Source: Formicarius rufipectus
Lineage: Eukaryota; Chordata; Aves; Passeriformes; Formicariidae
DNA: 64,000 bases
Direction: 5' to 3'
Assembly (NCBI GenBank): GCA_013399695.1
Contig: VXAU01004951.1
Coordinates: 1,925,386-1,989,385 of the forward strand
The notes beneath the pieces were generated by a model. The model saw nothing but the letters and a program-made list of their open reading frames with translations, made no database searches and was not told where the DNA came from. The stretch's first letter is position 1, and the number at the start of each line of letters is the position of its first letter. Below, in pieces: positions 38,695 through 50,341 of the stretch. The translations under genes and the position numbers were made by a program.

Positions 38695-40454
38695 AATGTC
38701 CTGCAGGGAACCAATCTAGAAAAAGTCACTTTCATGACCAAGCACCAGCAGTAAATTGATGTTAATAATATTTAGGTCATCTGTAAAGGAACTATGATGG
38801 TGTGTTGTGTAAGGAGCAGAGTCAGGCCAATTATTGCTTCTGTGTGTTTTAAGTAATACAGTATGACAGACCACATCAGATCAACGGTGCTGATTAATGA
38901 ACAGCTCTGGAAAGGTAGCCAAGAAGAGAGGAAAGGGTCAAGACAGAAATTTCAGGAGGGAGGAGGATCAGTGCCTCAGAATACAGAGTTACAGTCCAGG
39001 AGTCCATTAATCATCAGCACTATTATGTAAAGTACCACATTTTCTCCTGACTTTATGCCCACTGCAACTGCACTGAAGTCAGTATAAAACTGACCTAAAG
39101 TGTATATCTTAAATCACAATTTGTAGTACATCACTGCTATCATAAAAAGGACCTGCCTTAATAAAAACACTGGTACAATTAATGTTTCTTACACCCTCTG
39201 AATTAGCAGATAAAACTTGGAAAGATCAAGGTGGGATAAAAGTGAGCGTATATAAAATGCCCAAGTTATTATCATTAGTGGGAATATTTAAGTAATAAAG
39301 GCCTGCATTTCTGGAATGCATTCATGTGGAAAACTTATCCTCCAAAATCTTAATTAAGCACACAGTACCTCATGGAGCAGGAATTTACTGCTTTCCTTTT
39401 CTGGATAGAAGAGCCCAGGTAGACAGGGGATAAGTTATTTAACCTGTTGTCACACATCCTATTCCTCTGTTGTCCTGCTTGTCTCTCTTTTTGCCCAATC
39501 TTCTTATGGTCCAAGATCCTTTTCCTCTAACTTTTCCCAAGAGAGGTTAAGTCTTTTAGAAAAATTTGGAGTGTTTCCTTCTCTGTTGCACTCCTCGTGT
39601 CTTGAGAAGCACCATCAGCTTTGTTGATTTTATGTACTTAAAAAGTACCTAACAACTGGTGGTGATCTCAGTGCTTTACGCTCATCACACCAGAGGAAAG
39701 GGACATCTCTTTCCAAGCCATAGCAAAAAATATGGAGAAAAATAAAGATATTTTAAGTATTGCCTTTCACAGAGATTTATGTGCCCAGATTTTGTAGAAG
39801 ACTTTGAAGAGCCTATCTCTAACAACTTCTCTGCCTGACCCTTGATGTGAAGCCAGATTGAGTGCTAGGCAGTGCTACAAGAGAGAGCCACTTGGATTGG
39901 GATCCCAGAGATTGGAAGAGCAATAATGACACAAAAAAAGAGGTGACAAAATATGCAGGATTAGTACATGCAGTTCTTAGGCTTCTCTTGTGTGAAATTA
40001 GGAGTGAAGTGAGCAGGAGCTCTGCAAAGTAAAGACTAAAGACTCAATCCCGTGATTTTTCTCCTTCTAGTACAAGTTAAAAATGTGTGTTAACTGAAGT
40101 ACTGTGCAGTCTTTAAGGCACATGGGATTTATGCCTTAAAAAGGTGAGTAATAGCCAGATAAAAGACAGACCGATATGTGCAAAGTGGATAAAAGAAGCA
40201 AGGTCAGCATTAATAGAACAGGTGGGGTGTACATGGAAGTGGGAAGGAGAGCTTGAAAGTAAGCCATGCTGAGTGTTAGCAAGGACTTAAATCTACAGAA
40301 TCCTTGGGCGTTGCTGTGCCTTTGAAATTCAATTCTTGGTACTGGTCAAAGGTGTCACTGTTTTATGTAATTCTTTTGAGCTAACCTGATGCTGGCATAC
40401 GGTTCCTCTCCCAAGCCCTAGTGAAAATCTGAGGTTCAGGCTAAGTTGAGGATT

Positions 40455-40468
40455 TGTGTGTGTGTGTG
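40455..40468. repeat. (TG)7 microsatellite
   Basis: Seven TG units, flanked by T-rich sequence. Confidence 0.9.
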
Positions 40469-42170
40469 TTTGAATTTACTTAATTTGCAATTCAAAGCAG
40501 ACTCCAAGAGGGGAGAACCTACAGAAACTGGAATCAAAGGAAATGTTTGCTTGAGCCTCTGTGAGGTGTAGCTGCCAGGTTTTATGTAGCCTGTTGAAAT
40601 CAGTATGTACTATCGATCCCAGTCACTCATAGCCATCATCATTACAAAACGTGTAAATTGAACATAAAACTGAATGTATATTTGTGAAGTACATTATTAC
40701 AGTGTCATTTAAAATCCTTCATTGTGTCCTGCTGCATGAGCAGTGGAGATTTTTTATTGTTTTGCATTTACAGACATAAATTCCAACTTGCATAGTGACA
40801 TTAGCTACAATTACATCTCTTACTGGTTTTTGTTCACCTTCTTGATTTCTTTGATAATGCAAATATTCACTTTTCCTATTTGATCAGAGTAGACAAAATC
40901 ATTTTTTTTCCTGGAAATAGCACCAGTGGCTTCACTGTGGATAGGACTGAATATGCTGATGTCCCAAGACTTTGGACTTCTTTGCATAAGTGAAGTCAGC
41001 AGGATTTAATTCTGTCCCTGGATGTTAACTTCAGACATGCTTCCAACATCCACAGTAAGCCACCCAAGGATCATAAGAAGCAAGCAAAGGAGGAGTTCTG
41101 TTAGTCTAGAGAGGGATTCAAGTCACCTAAAAATGTAAATACTTCCAAAAGCTTAAGTCTGGATGGTGAAATCACACTCTAATAAATACTGGAGCTGAGG
41201 TTTTTCTGTGAATCCCTTTCTGTATTAGTCCATTGGTTCCAACTCACTCTTTAACTCAGATTTCAGAGATAAAACTGCTGCTGAGCTGAATCTTTCCTAC
41301 AAGGCTGATAATAGGTTACTTCTGTGGTGTCACTGCAGTTGACCTGGTAAGCGGAGTTTCTGCCTTGATACGAGCCATCATTTTTGTGATGTGAAGACAG
41401 CAAAAGATGCAAAGGAGGATTTTTTTTTCCTTCCTTTTCCTGCCTTTCAGTCCTCAGGAAGCATTTGTTGCTCCTCCGAACAGGACTAGCTTGTTGTTCT
41501 GATGAGATGCACTTGAGCATGCCAAGTTTGTGCTAGCTCTCCCATTACTGCTCTGTGCTCATGCCATTAGAGTGAGCAGCTTCTCAGAATGAATCCTACT
41601 GATAGCACTTTGCTGGCTAATCCTCCTGATTCAAAGAAATCCACTACATAGGAGGGACTGCATAGGAAAGCACACCTTTGTGCAGCTGGGGCACATGTAG
41701 GGGTCAGCACCTCCATGTATGTGTCCAACATATGTCAAAATTTGAGGAGTTTTTATACCCTGGAACAAACAAGTCTTGAATTTTTCTATCACATACATCC
41801 TTTGTGAGTCAGTACTAAGTTCAGTTTGCAATTATCTTATATAGCTATACATTCAGTTACCTATTCCTATACCTACTACTACATGGTCGTCACAAACAGT
41901 CTTATCATTTCAAACAATTACACCACCATCCATCCATCAGCCCCTTTGTAAAGTCATTGATTACCACTGCTATGTGCTGAAGTCCTACTTTCCAGATTTT
42001 ATTTTACCCTTTCAGTTGGGTAGTTCTCCTTCCTGTCAGCAGTTACATTTTGCAAAGTCACACTCATGCTAAATTATAAAGGCTATGCCAACAGCCAGGC
42101 CTTAAGCCCTGGCCATAGACCTTTACCTCCTGTTTCACTCCCTCTCCTCTTCTCTCCACCAGATTAGGTT

Positions 42171-42744
42171 TTATGCCAAATAGCCTGGGTAATAAAACCA
42201 CTCAGAGACTTTGCATCTTTGAGTAGCAGGTATTTGTTTATTCAGTGCTGAGAGTGAGGGGCATTTCTCCTTCTAACTCACTCACCCTTTCTGAGCAAAA
42301 CTTAAACATTTATACATTTCAAAAAAACAGGAAACAGGAAATGGATTGTCTCTTTTCTCAACGTAATCTCACATCTTTTGATTACATCAGTCTTTCTACT
42401 GGAGCATGCAAAATCTTGCACTGTGGTGGTCTTTTCCTTTTCTACATCATCTTGGTGGTCACACCATGTAGTTTTCCTCAAGTTAAGCTCTTCACCTTTT
42501 GTCTTGGCACATGCTCTGTTCTCTTCTTTTTTGCTGTTCCACTGCTCATCAGGTCAGTTCTGGCAAAATTTCCTGTTTTCCTCTACTACATTCGGATTGG
42601 CTACAAAATTCTACAGTTGATAGGATTAGTGATTTATATATCCTTTCTGCAGGCTACGTGATCCATACATCCTCTTCCATACATCCTTTCCCACAAGTTA
42701 AACAATGCATATATTCTAATGCTAAAAATGGCCTTCTTGTATCA
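42171..42744 (-). mobile_element. Endogenous retroviral solo LTR, copy 2
   Basis: A 574-bp element flanked by an exact 4-bp duplication GGTT (42167-42170 and 42745-42748). The right end reads TGATACAA on the - strand. The left end has lost its canonical first dinucleotide by one change (TTATGCC where sisters have TGATGCC on +). In retroviral order on the - strand are a TATA-like TGTATAAA (42309-42316) and then AATAAA (42237-42242), about 70 bases apart, followed by a short U5. There are no internal coding sequences. A 4-bp duplication is the size known for gammaretrovirus-like (ERV1) integrases. I cannot name the LTR family. The frames inside it (42245-42768) are chance. Confidence 0.93.
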
Positions 42745-45700
42745 GGTTGCATGGGCAGACTGGGATAACTGGGGACTGACTCTGTGGTTGTTTGCAGCCA
42801 GGGCTGGAGGGATTGAAGAGGGAAGAATTTGGTGCTACCAGGCTGCAGCCAGCTGTACTGACAGTGGAGAATGCCAGTTAGTGTTGTAGCAAGTTCTCTT
42901 GCTCTCAGTAAATAATTATTATTTCCCCCTGACCTTTCCTTTTGATTCTTCCTGTACAGACACAGCCTCTCTCTGTTCCCTGCCCCAATGAACGTCTGCA
43001 CTAGGTCCAAGGCTTGGAGTAATTTACCTGAAGAGTGATACCATTTGGAAACCACTGTAAGTATATTTTATCTCTTATAAAAGACTTCTTGTTCAGCAAA
43101 AAAAAAGACATCTTAAAAAAAAACAAAAACAAACTGCAGCACCTGCGAGCCTTACTGATGAGGGTAAACTAAGTTTTGCTTTTGAAATTTGCAAGGAAAT
43201 ATGTGGGCAAAAAGTATGTCAATAAAAAACTGTTAAATATTTAAGTCATGCCTCACAGCATTTTTCAGCAATGGCTGGTTTGATCTGTCTCTATCTTTGT
43301 TTGGCAGGTTCTTCTTACTTACTGCTCTAGTTTGTGCTGTTCTAGTTGCTTCATCCATATTTGTCTTTGGAGTGTTTATAATTTCTAACTTTTTAATGAG
43401 ACACCTTTTCTCTCATTGGTGTTTCAGGCAATACAGATGGAATCCACTGCAGCTCCTTAAAGGTTTAAACTATTCTTCCCAGGCCTTGAGTCCCTTATGA
43501 TTTAAAGACACTATGATTTGTTAGATTTGGCTGGGTTATATAGGCAAAGCTGCCTGAGAGAATTTTGGTGTTTCATTGTGGTTTTATTATGCTCTGAAAT
43601 GACCAGTTGTCTGTTATTTGCACTTTTCCCCCTGTAGATCCCATATTTTTTAATTCATATGATTAATTATCAGTACTTGCCAGTATTGTCACAGTGTTGC
43701 TGTAGCTGAAATGCTCTGAGGTTTTGAATCAGGCAAGTTTTGTAGTCAGGGCCCAACTTTGATAAGATTTATGGTTTAGACAGAAAAAGTAGACAAATTT
43801 GGGGGCATGTAAACCCCACTTCAGGCCTGAAAAAGACACAGCAAATTTCAATCTTACTTTAACTTAATCTCTGAGTTTAATTTAATTATGTTAATCAGTC
43901 TCCTGTAAGGGATTTTGGAGTTTATTTTACTTTTCTGTGTTGATTAAATTTTCCAGGCTTTTATTGCACTAGTACATTGGGTCTCTCTTGTCAGTTCTCC
44001 ATGCCTCCCATTCTTGCTTTGCAGTGTTCTGCTGGGATTTTTCTTTCGTATTACATTTTATGGCGATGTTTTCAGGAGTTTGTGTTTTCCATTGTATGAC
44101 ACAAACTTGCAATCAGAGATTTTAAACAAACTGCCAGTCATGTAGCTGTAACAGCATGAAGATCAATGTGGCTGCAAAATCATCAGAGAAGCTCTGTGAA
44201 TATTCAGGCAGTCAGCCTATGCAGGACTTTTAACTACTGAAGCAACACTTCTGGCAGGAAAACTATGATGGCTCAGGTGGTTTAAAGCAAGCTTGTCTCA
44301 GGAAGCTCCATCCTCAGCCTTGGTGTCCAGTATGCCCTGAATTTTGAAAGGAGATCTCTGGGCATATTCCAGTGCTTTTCGTTGTTCTTTTGAGCCTTTT
44401 TTTTTTTTTTTTTTTTTGATATTCAGTGATTGTACTCATCTCTTTCTCTCTTTACTTTGTCAGTTTCTAAATATGTATTGTCAGTGTCATGTCTGGAAGA
44501 GACACAACACTGGCAGTGATAAGCACTGATACCAGGAGCTGTGTTAGCCGCACACAGGCGGTGGAAGAATGTGCAGCAGAACACTCAGGAAAAATATTGC
44601 TTAAAATCAAACATGAACTATTTTCACACTCTTATTTTTAGGATTGGAAAAGCTGGAGGTTTTTCTCAATTATATACAGTCTCTGTGAATTACTGAGGGT
44701 ACAAATGAACTGTACACTAGTGAGTTAAGTGCGGTACTTGGACACTACAGGGATCTCTGACCTGAGGGCACTTACTATAAGGTGATGCCGCATCTGTGAG
44801 GAGGTGAAATAGTGCCTGGAACATGGGTGAGGAGACTCAGTCAGCAGCAGCACTTATAACAACATCAGCAACCCTATGGTGTGTTCCCTTTGTGCTGTTT
44901 AATATGCAATGAACAAAGGTCTGTTGCTGACCCAGCCCTTCTTGTATTCAGAGGCTGAAAACTGCCTCATTATTGTTCATTATGTAGTATTATTCTCATG
45001 CAGTCACATTATCATAACTTCCCCTGAGAGCTGGGATGCTACTGTGGGCTCTGCACAGCTACTCTGGTTCCTGTACCTGAGCTAATTTGTTCATTGCTAA
45101 CCTGGTGTCTCTGCAGGACAGAGAGCTGTTCCCCTTGCAAGGGAAGGTTCAAGCATGAGTTATAGCTGCTGTGTGAGAAGTACAACATACATTGTCTATT
45201 TTTGACAGGGACCTGGTTTGCTGGCCCCACTGTGAGAACGTGTTAACTCATCCAGGGGAAATTCATTCCAAACCTAAGTAATGGTTGCAAGGGAGATACT
45301 TGCAAAGAAATCAACTGTGGAGAGCAAAGGGTTGAGGGAGAGAAAGCTGTATGCAAGAGTGGCAGCAATAAAGGGGAAGTGTAGCAGGGGTTTTACAGGC
45401 ATTCCAAAGCTCAGAGGTAGTAATTAGTTTCTAGATAGCTTTGAGGTTAGGACATCCAAAATATTACCCATTCTGCCTTCAAATTAAAGAGAAAAGAGCC
45501 AATTCTAGATTACAGCCAGTGCCCAGATCATTGCAGTCACTACTTCACTGTGAGCTGCCCACCATTTGAGACCTTGTTGTATGGTGGTGCAATATTAAGG
45601 TGCATGGAAAGGAGGAAATGTCTCAGTGCAATGAAGATACTGACAGAAAACAGAAATAAAATTACGGCAGTGATTGTACATCATGCTTTACACATAAGCT

Positions 45701-46482
45701 GGCAAGTACTGATATGCACAGTTCAGTTCAGGAATGACAGCAGATACAGTTAGCCTGATACTGGGTACTGGAGAACATACAATGAAGAAAGAAGATCAGA
45801 TCTTTTAAGCGGTGTAAATTAATACAATGAAAATGAATGCTAGAAATATAAGGGAATGCTGAAAGTGGATATCAAAACAAGAAAAGTACCTGGGCATAGA
45901 ATAGAAAATTTAAATAGATGGAGTAGGTAGGGTGTTTAGAAACGGACTGGATAAATCTCTTGTAAATCAATGGCAAATAAAAATTCTGCGGTGACCTTCT
46001 AGACTCAGGTTATTCTTAAGAGAGATCAGCACCTTTTCTGTCCCCAGCTTCTGGGAGTCTGTGCATCAGGTCCATGCACAGAAATGCAATCCCTTTGCTA
46101 TATTGACCTTCTTGCTGTCCTTCACAAGAAGCAAAGATGATGATGGCCCTCTGATAATTTTAAGAATAAGTCCAGAATTGGAAAGAACTTGTAATTCACC
46201 ACAGATGTGTATGGAAAAGGAGGTCAGAGATAACTCCACATCAGAATGGAGCCCCTTGCTCCAAGAGCACCTTCCCAAGTCTTTTGCAAATAAATTGCAT
46301 CTTCTTGCCTATACTAACAAGTGAATAGCAACCATCTTTTCTCTAGGAGTAGTCTGTAGAGAAGAACATAATCACAAGAACTCAAGTAGTAAGGTAGACT
46401 GACCCTTACTACAGAAATAATCAGATAGGATTATTATCAGTGAAGTCCAGAGGTGGTACATAAATAGGTATGATTTGGGAAG
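42745..46482. other. Unrecognised non-coding sequence between two solo LTRs
   Basis: No gag, pol or env similarity and no other gene recognised. With the separate target duplications of the two flanking LTRs, this shows that the interval is host DNA and not the interior of one provirus. A T21 run is at 44397-44417. Confidence 0.6.
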
Positions 46483-46486
46483 GTTC

Positions 46487-47063
46487 TGATGCCAAAAAGC
46501 TTGGCTGATAAAAACCACTCATAGACTTTGCATCTTTGAGTAGCAGGTATTTGTTTATTCAACACTGGGAAGGGTATCTCTCCTTCTAACTCACTCACCC
46601 TTTCTGAGCAAAACTTAAACATTTATACATTTCAAAAAACAGGAAACAGTAAATGGGTGGTCTCTTTTCTCAACATCATTTCACTATTTCAGTTACATCA
46701 GTCCTTCTGCTGGAGCATGCGCAGTTTTCCACTGTGGTGGTTTTTTCCTTTTCTTCATAATCTTGGTGGTCGCACGTTGTAGTCTTCTTCAGGGTTAAAC
46801 TTTTCACCTTTTGTCTTGGTGCATGCTCTGTTCTCTTGTTTTTTTGCTGTTTCACTGCTCAACAGGTTGGTTCTGGTAAAATTTCCTGGTTTTTTTCTTT
46901 TTACTACACTCTGATTGGCTACAAAGATTCTATAGTTAATAGGATTAGTGATTTATATATCCTTTCTGCAGGCTACGTGATCCATACATCCTTTTCCATG
47001 CATCCTTTCCCACAAGTTAAACAATGCATATATTCTAATGCTAAAAATGGCCTTCTTGTATCA
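46487..47063 (-). mobile_element. Endogenous retroviral solo LTR, copy 3
   Basis: A 577-bp element with an exact 4-bp target duplication GTTC (46483-46486 and 47064-47067) and intact TGAT...ATCA termini. It carries AATAAA on the - strand at 46554-46559 and a TATA-like box about 70 bases before it. By eye it is closest to the copy at 42171; the last 90 bases are nearly identical. It sits antisense to the ZBTB20 exon 3.3 kb downstream, so its polyadenylation signal does not interrupt the + strand transcript. Whether it has promoter activity is unknown. Confidence 0.94.
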
Positions 47064-47257
47064 GTTCAATGAACAGTACTTATTACTTTTTCATTCTTGC
47101 TCCTGTCCTTGTTCTTCCAGGGATTTTGATATAGCTAAAACCAGTTATACTCTTCCACATACTCTTAGTGTGCTATTTTACCTTCTGGAACATGGAGATA
47201 TATTAGAGAGCTTGCTGATGGAAGTGTTCATAGAAAAAGTGTGCAATCAGAAAAAAA

Positions 47258-47402
47258 TTAGGTTGGAAGGATCCTCTGGAGGTGTCTAGTCCAATTCCCT
47301 GCTCAGAGCAGAGCTGACTTCCAAGTTGGATTAGGTTACTCAGAGCCTTGTTCAATTAAGTTTTGAAAATCTCCGAGGAAGAAGGTACTACAACCTGATT
47401 CA
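47258..47402 (-). mobile_element. CR1 LINE 3' fragment, reverse orientation
   Basis: On the + strand it reads TTAGGTTGGAAGGATCCTCT followed by GTCTAGTCCAA and CCCTGCTCAGAGCAG, then TTTTGAAAATCTCCGAGGAAG. These are the reverse complement of a CR1 3' UTR ('ttggaagggacctctggagatcatctagtcc', 'ctgctcaaagcagg', 'ttgaatatctcc'). It is diverged, and neither the 3' terminal repeat nor the 5' part is seen. Confidence 0.85.
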
Positions 47403-48839
47403 GCACTTAACTCTCCCAGTGACAACTGTAGTAATAACAGCAATAGAAGTAAACTATGTAAGAGAATGTAAGAATATTTAATTAGAATATATAGGTGAAG
47501 ATCATAGCAAAGGAGTTTTCTGTATAGGTGATAAGGTAAAACAAAAGGATAGCAATATTCTTACAGCAACAGCAAGATTGTTGTGGCTTTTCCTTTGCTG
47601 GCAATAGCAGCTGGACATTGCAGACTGGAGAACTTTGTTTGGGTTTCATCATAGGTAGCTTTGATCACAGTGTCCCCAGGATTTTTCTTCTCTGGAAAGT
47701 TTTCATTAGATCCTTAGCTGACTTGGCTGATTTCATTACCCAGCCTTCCTCCTTTGGAAGCCTGAATTCCTTTCAGATGGTACTGAGATACAGAGCATGT
47801 GAGAGAAATGAACTGCTGTGGAGAGGTATCGTCTGTAGTGCCAGTCAGCGCCATTGCTATTGTTACCATCCTAGTGAGCACAAGTCACCAAGCTGCAGGA
47901 CTCTGATGTGGAAAAGTGATGACACAAGAGCATTTTGATAACACAGTGTCAGCCTTAAGAGCAAAGTATAAAATATAAAGCTTTGGAAAGGAAGAAGCAG
48001 GAGGTGCTTTGCACAGCTTCCTTGGTGTCACTACCTGTTGCTATAGTATTTTTTAACCTATGCCTCTAATGAGTTTTGAAGGCCTGGGAGGCACATGCAG
48101 GATCAGCCACAGGATGAAGCTGATCAGTGTTTGGTCTAACAGCTCAACTAGGGCTGTGCTAGTGGCTGACAAGTCATGCTTACTCAGACTAAGCCCCTAC
48201 CCTGCAAATAACATCAATGTCCGGCCAGAGGTAGGTGGCTTTGTGTGTGAATAGAGCTGGAGCTGGAGGATGTGTTCCAAGCATGCAACTTGGTGTAACT
48301 CTGAGCTGAAAACATATCTTAAATGCAACAGTTCAGCTTCCAGGTGCAAGGAACTTCATTGCCTTGTGCATCCAAAGTTCAACCTCACACGCATCCTTTA
48401 CTACCCAGACAAAAAAGTGTGCTGTCTGAAAGCTGCTTGGGTAGCTATGTGGTAAAAACCCACTGGTTTATGCACAGATTTCCTGCAGCCCCCAGTGCAT
48501 GCTGGCTGCTCGTGGGAACTTCATGGGATCTGGAAATGAGGTGTATGAAGGTGTGCCAGAGTTCATATGCGAAGAATCCATGCAGGCTGTTACAAACAAA
48601 ACATATTTTAAAGTACACGGACTGCATATATGTGCCCCCATGCAAGCTCTGTATCTCATGCATTCTCACCCGCACAGCAAGAGGTGGATCCTTCCTGTGA
48701 CAGAACAGGGAACAGACGGAAGGATGCCTCAGCCTGGAGTGACAAGATGCTCTGTTTACTCCTCATGAAAAAAAATACTTTTAAATGCTTTCTTTTTCCT
48801 TTTTACCCTTTTTATACCTCTACAACTCTAAGTCACATC
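47403..48839. other. Unrecognised non-coding sequence upstream of the CpG island
   Basis: No gene recognised. Several overlapping frames on both strands at 48270-48768 cover the same bases without a domain. Confidence 0.5.
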
Positions 48840-49720
48840 CCTATAACCACGTGGCATTGGTTTAGATGTCAGCCGATGTATTTGGAGCGTATTGATTTGC
48901 AGTCAATGTGTCGTTTACAGCAGCCGTACCCTCTGCCCGTGGCGCGGCGCGGCGGGTTTGTAGCCCCGGCAGCACCGAACACACATCAGTGCTGTCCGCA
49001 GCTGCGGGCATATCAGCGATGATGGTTCACCTGCAGAGCTCGGCCAAACCCCGTCCCGCTGACACTGAGCGCCTTTCTCAGCCCAGGGGCACCCCTCCTC
49101 CAGCGCCGGCCAGCCCAAGCTGGAGAGGGGTGCTTTGTTATACTCCTTCCCATCCCGTTTGAGGGCTGTCCCCGCCGCGGAGCTCCGGCGGGGCCGTGGA
49201 CGGAGGGAGGGAAGGGCGGCCCGCTACACCACACTCCACCCCTCGGAGCCCGTGTTTTGGCACGCCGGCCGCCCCCCCGGGGTGGGGCGCGGAGGGGCTG
49301 CCGGGTTAGGCCGGGAGGCGCAGAGCCCGGCCTGGTCGGGGAAGGCTGTGCAGGCGGCGGGGGCAGCGCCGGCCGCGCTCCAGTGCTCCCCGTGCCCTGC
49401 CGTGACCCCTTCTCGGGCCCGGCGCTGCCTCCGGCCCCGAGGAGGGTGACCCGAGTATCAGCAGGAGATAGCGGGCCCCAGCTGCCGTCCTTCTGGTGGG
49501 ACCGCGGCTCGCCCCCGCGGGCAGCACTCTCGCATGTTTGCCGGGGTGCCAGCCGTGCGTCCCGGGCCGGGGCAGCAGCCCCTGGCCTCGGGGAGCACCT
49601 GTGGAACAGAGGGGAGACAGGTGCTCTCCTCCCCTGTTCGGAGCGCTCGCTGTGTGGCTCAAAGCCCGCCACTTTGCCCAGTGCCTCAGTTTGTCCGTCG
49701 GTGGAAGCCGAGGTGGTGGT
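48840..49720 (+). promoter_or_regulatory. CpG island, probable promoter (ZBTB20 alternative promoter suspected)
   Basis: From about 48930 to 49710 the sequence is strongly GC-rich with dense CpG, unlike the rest of the window. It starts with repeated GCGGCGCGGCG-type sequence. Just upstream are an E-box CACGTG (48848-48853) and an inverted CCAAT box ATTGG (48856-48860), both typical of CpG-island promoters. No TATA box is convincing. A G-quadruplex motif is at 49279-49305. The island lies 0.6-1.4 kb before a ZBTB20 coding exon on the same strand, so a promoter for that gene is the simplest reading; an antisense RNA promoter is an alternative. Long frames across it (254 codons on -, 185 on +, overlapping each other) result from scarcity of AT-rich stop codons. 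I see no strong splice donor in it. Confidence 0.75.
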
Positions 49721-50341
49721 TGAGTACCTGCTTGATGTGCCACTGAGGCTCTCGATTCCTTGGAGGCCCTGGATCAAGGGAGGTGTTGAGAGCTCATGTG
49801 TGCGGTGCTCATAGTTGTTCCGGACTTCAAGACTTCATGGTCTGGTTAGATGACCACTGCATCTCAAAATTGCTTCAGTGCTTTTTCCTACAGAATGAGT
49901 CTCTGCACTGATTCATTTTGAACTGGAAACTTGCATATTTGTTTGCTTTTCAGACAATGCTATTATTTTTTTGTATAACTCTCTCTATTCAGAATGCTAC
50001 AGCCTTGGTTAATATTTGTCAAATGGAGCTCTGACTGTCTAAACCACTGGGATGATTTTCATTTTATATGTCATCAGTAGGGGCAGAGCGAGGAGCTTCG
50101 TGCTTGGCCTGTTTGCTGTAACACAGTCTCAGGGCCATTGCATCAGAGCCAAAACAAGGAGCAGCTTGTTTCCAAACAAGAAGCATGGAGGAAAGTCTTC
50201 TCTGCCTCCTTCCCTGTAAGGGAAAAGAGAGGCGAGAGGGGGGTGGTGGTGGGGGAAGAAAGTTATCTTTAACAGATTCTAAAAATGCCTTTTCCCAAAT
50301 ATGCAGTCAGTCCCTTCAAAGGTCTCTTTGTTTATTTTCAG
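49721..50341 (+). other. Sequence between the CpG island and the ZBTB20 exon, ending in a splice acceptor
   Basis: The final bases are pyrimidine-rich (TCTCTTTGTTTATTTTCAG) with the AG at 50340-50341, a good acceptor. An ATG at 50301 is in frame with the exon and no stop lies between them; the nearest upstream in-frame stop is TAA at 50280-50282. A G-rich patch lies at 50238-50255. The region can be an intron, or a 5' UTR if transcription starts in the island and this part is retained. Confidence 0.6.

Larger units (their letters stand above)
33513..42166. other. Long unrecognised non-coding stretch with minor simple repeats
   Basis: No gene, RNA gene or clear mobile element in about 8.6 kb. 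Visible are a TA/CA-rich patch at 36620-36675, a perfect 14-bp palindrome CTACCTATAGGTAG at 37911-37924, (GA)9 at 38677-38694 and (TG)7 at 40455-40468. A stretch at 35270-36220 has several short coding-like frames on both strands but no recognisable protein. Frame 34424-34855 (+, 143 codons) has no domain or splice context. Confidence 0.5.

Noticed and set aside
40105..40150. Possible exon before a GTGAGT donor at 40143
   Set aside because: Acceptor is poor, exon would be under 40 bases, and such donors are expected by chance in this length.
42171..47063. A single 4.9-kb provirus bounded by the two LTRs
   Set aside because: Each LTR has its own exact 4-bp duplication (GGTT, GTTC), the outer flanks do not match, and no retroviral coding sequence is recognisable between them.
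49013..49814. Long open frames in the CpG island (254 codons on -, 185 codons on +)
   Set aside because: They overlap on opposite strands in GC-rich DNA where stop codons are rare. Translations are Pro/Arg/Gly/Ala-rich with no domain or good splice sites.
50185..50215. Alternative mini-exon from ATG 50185 to a GTAAGG donor at 50215
   Set aside because: It would leave one base of a codon, whereas the exon at 50342 needs two upstream bases, and the intron would be only about 127 bases.
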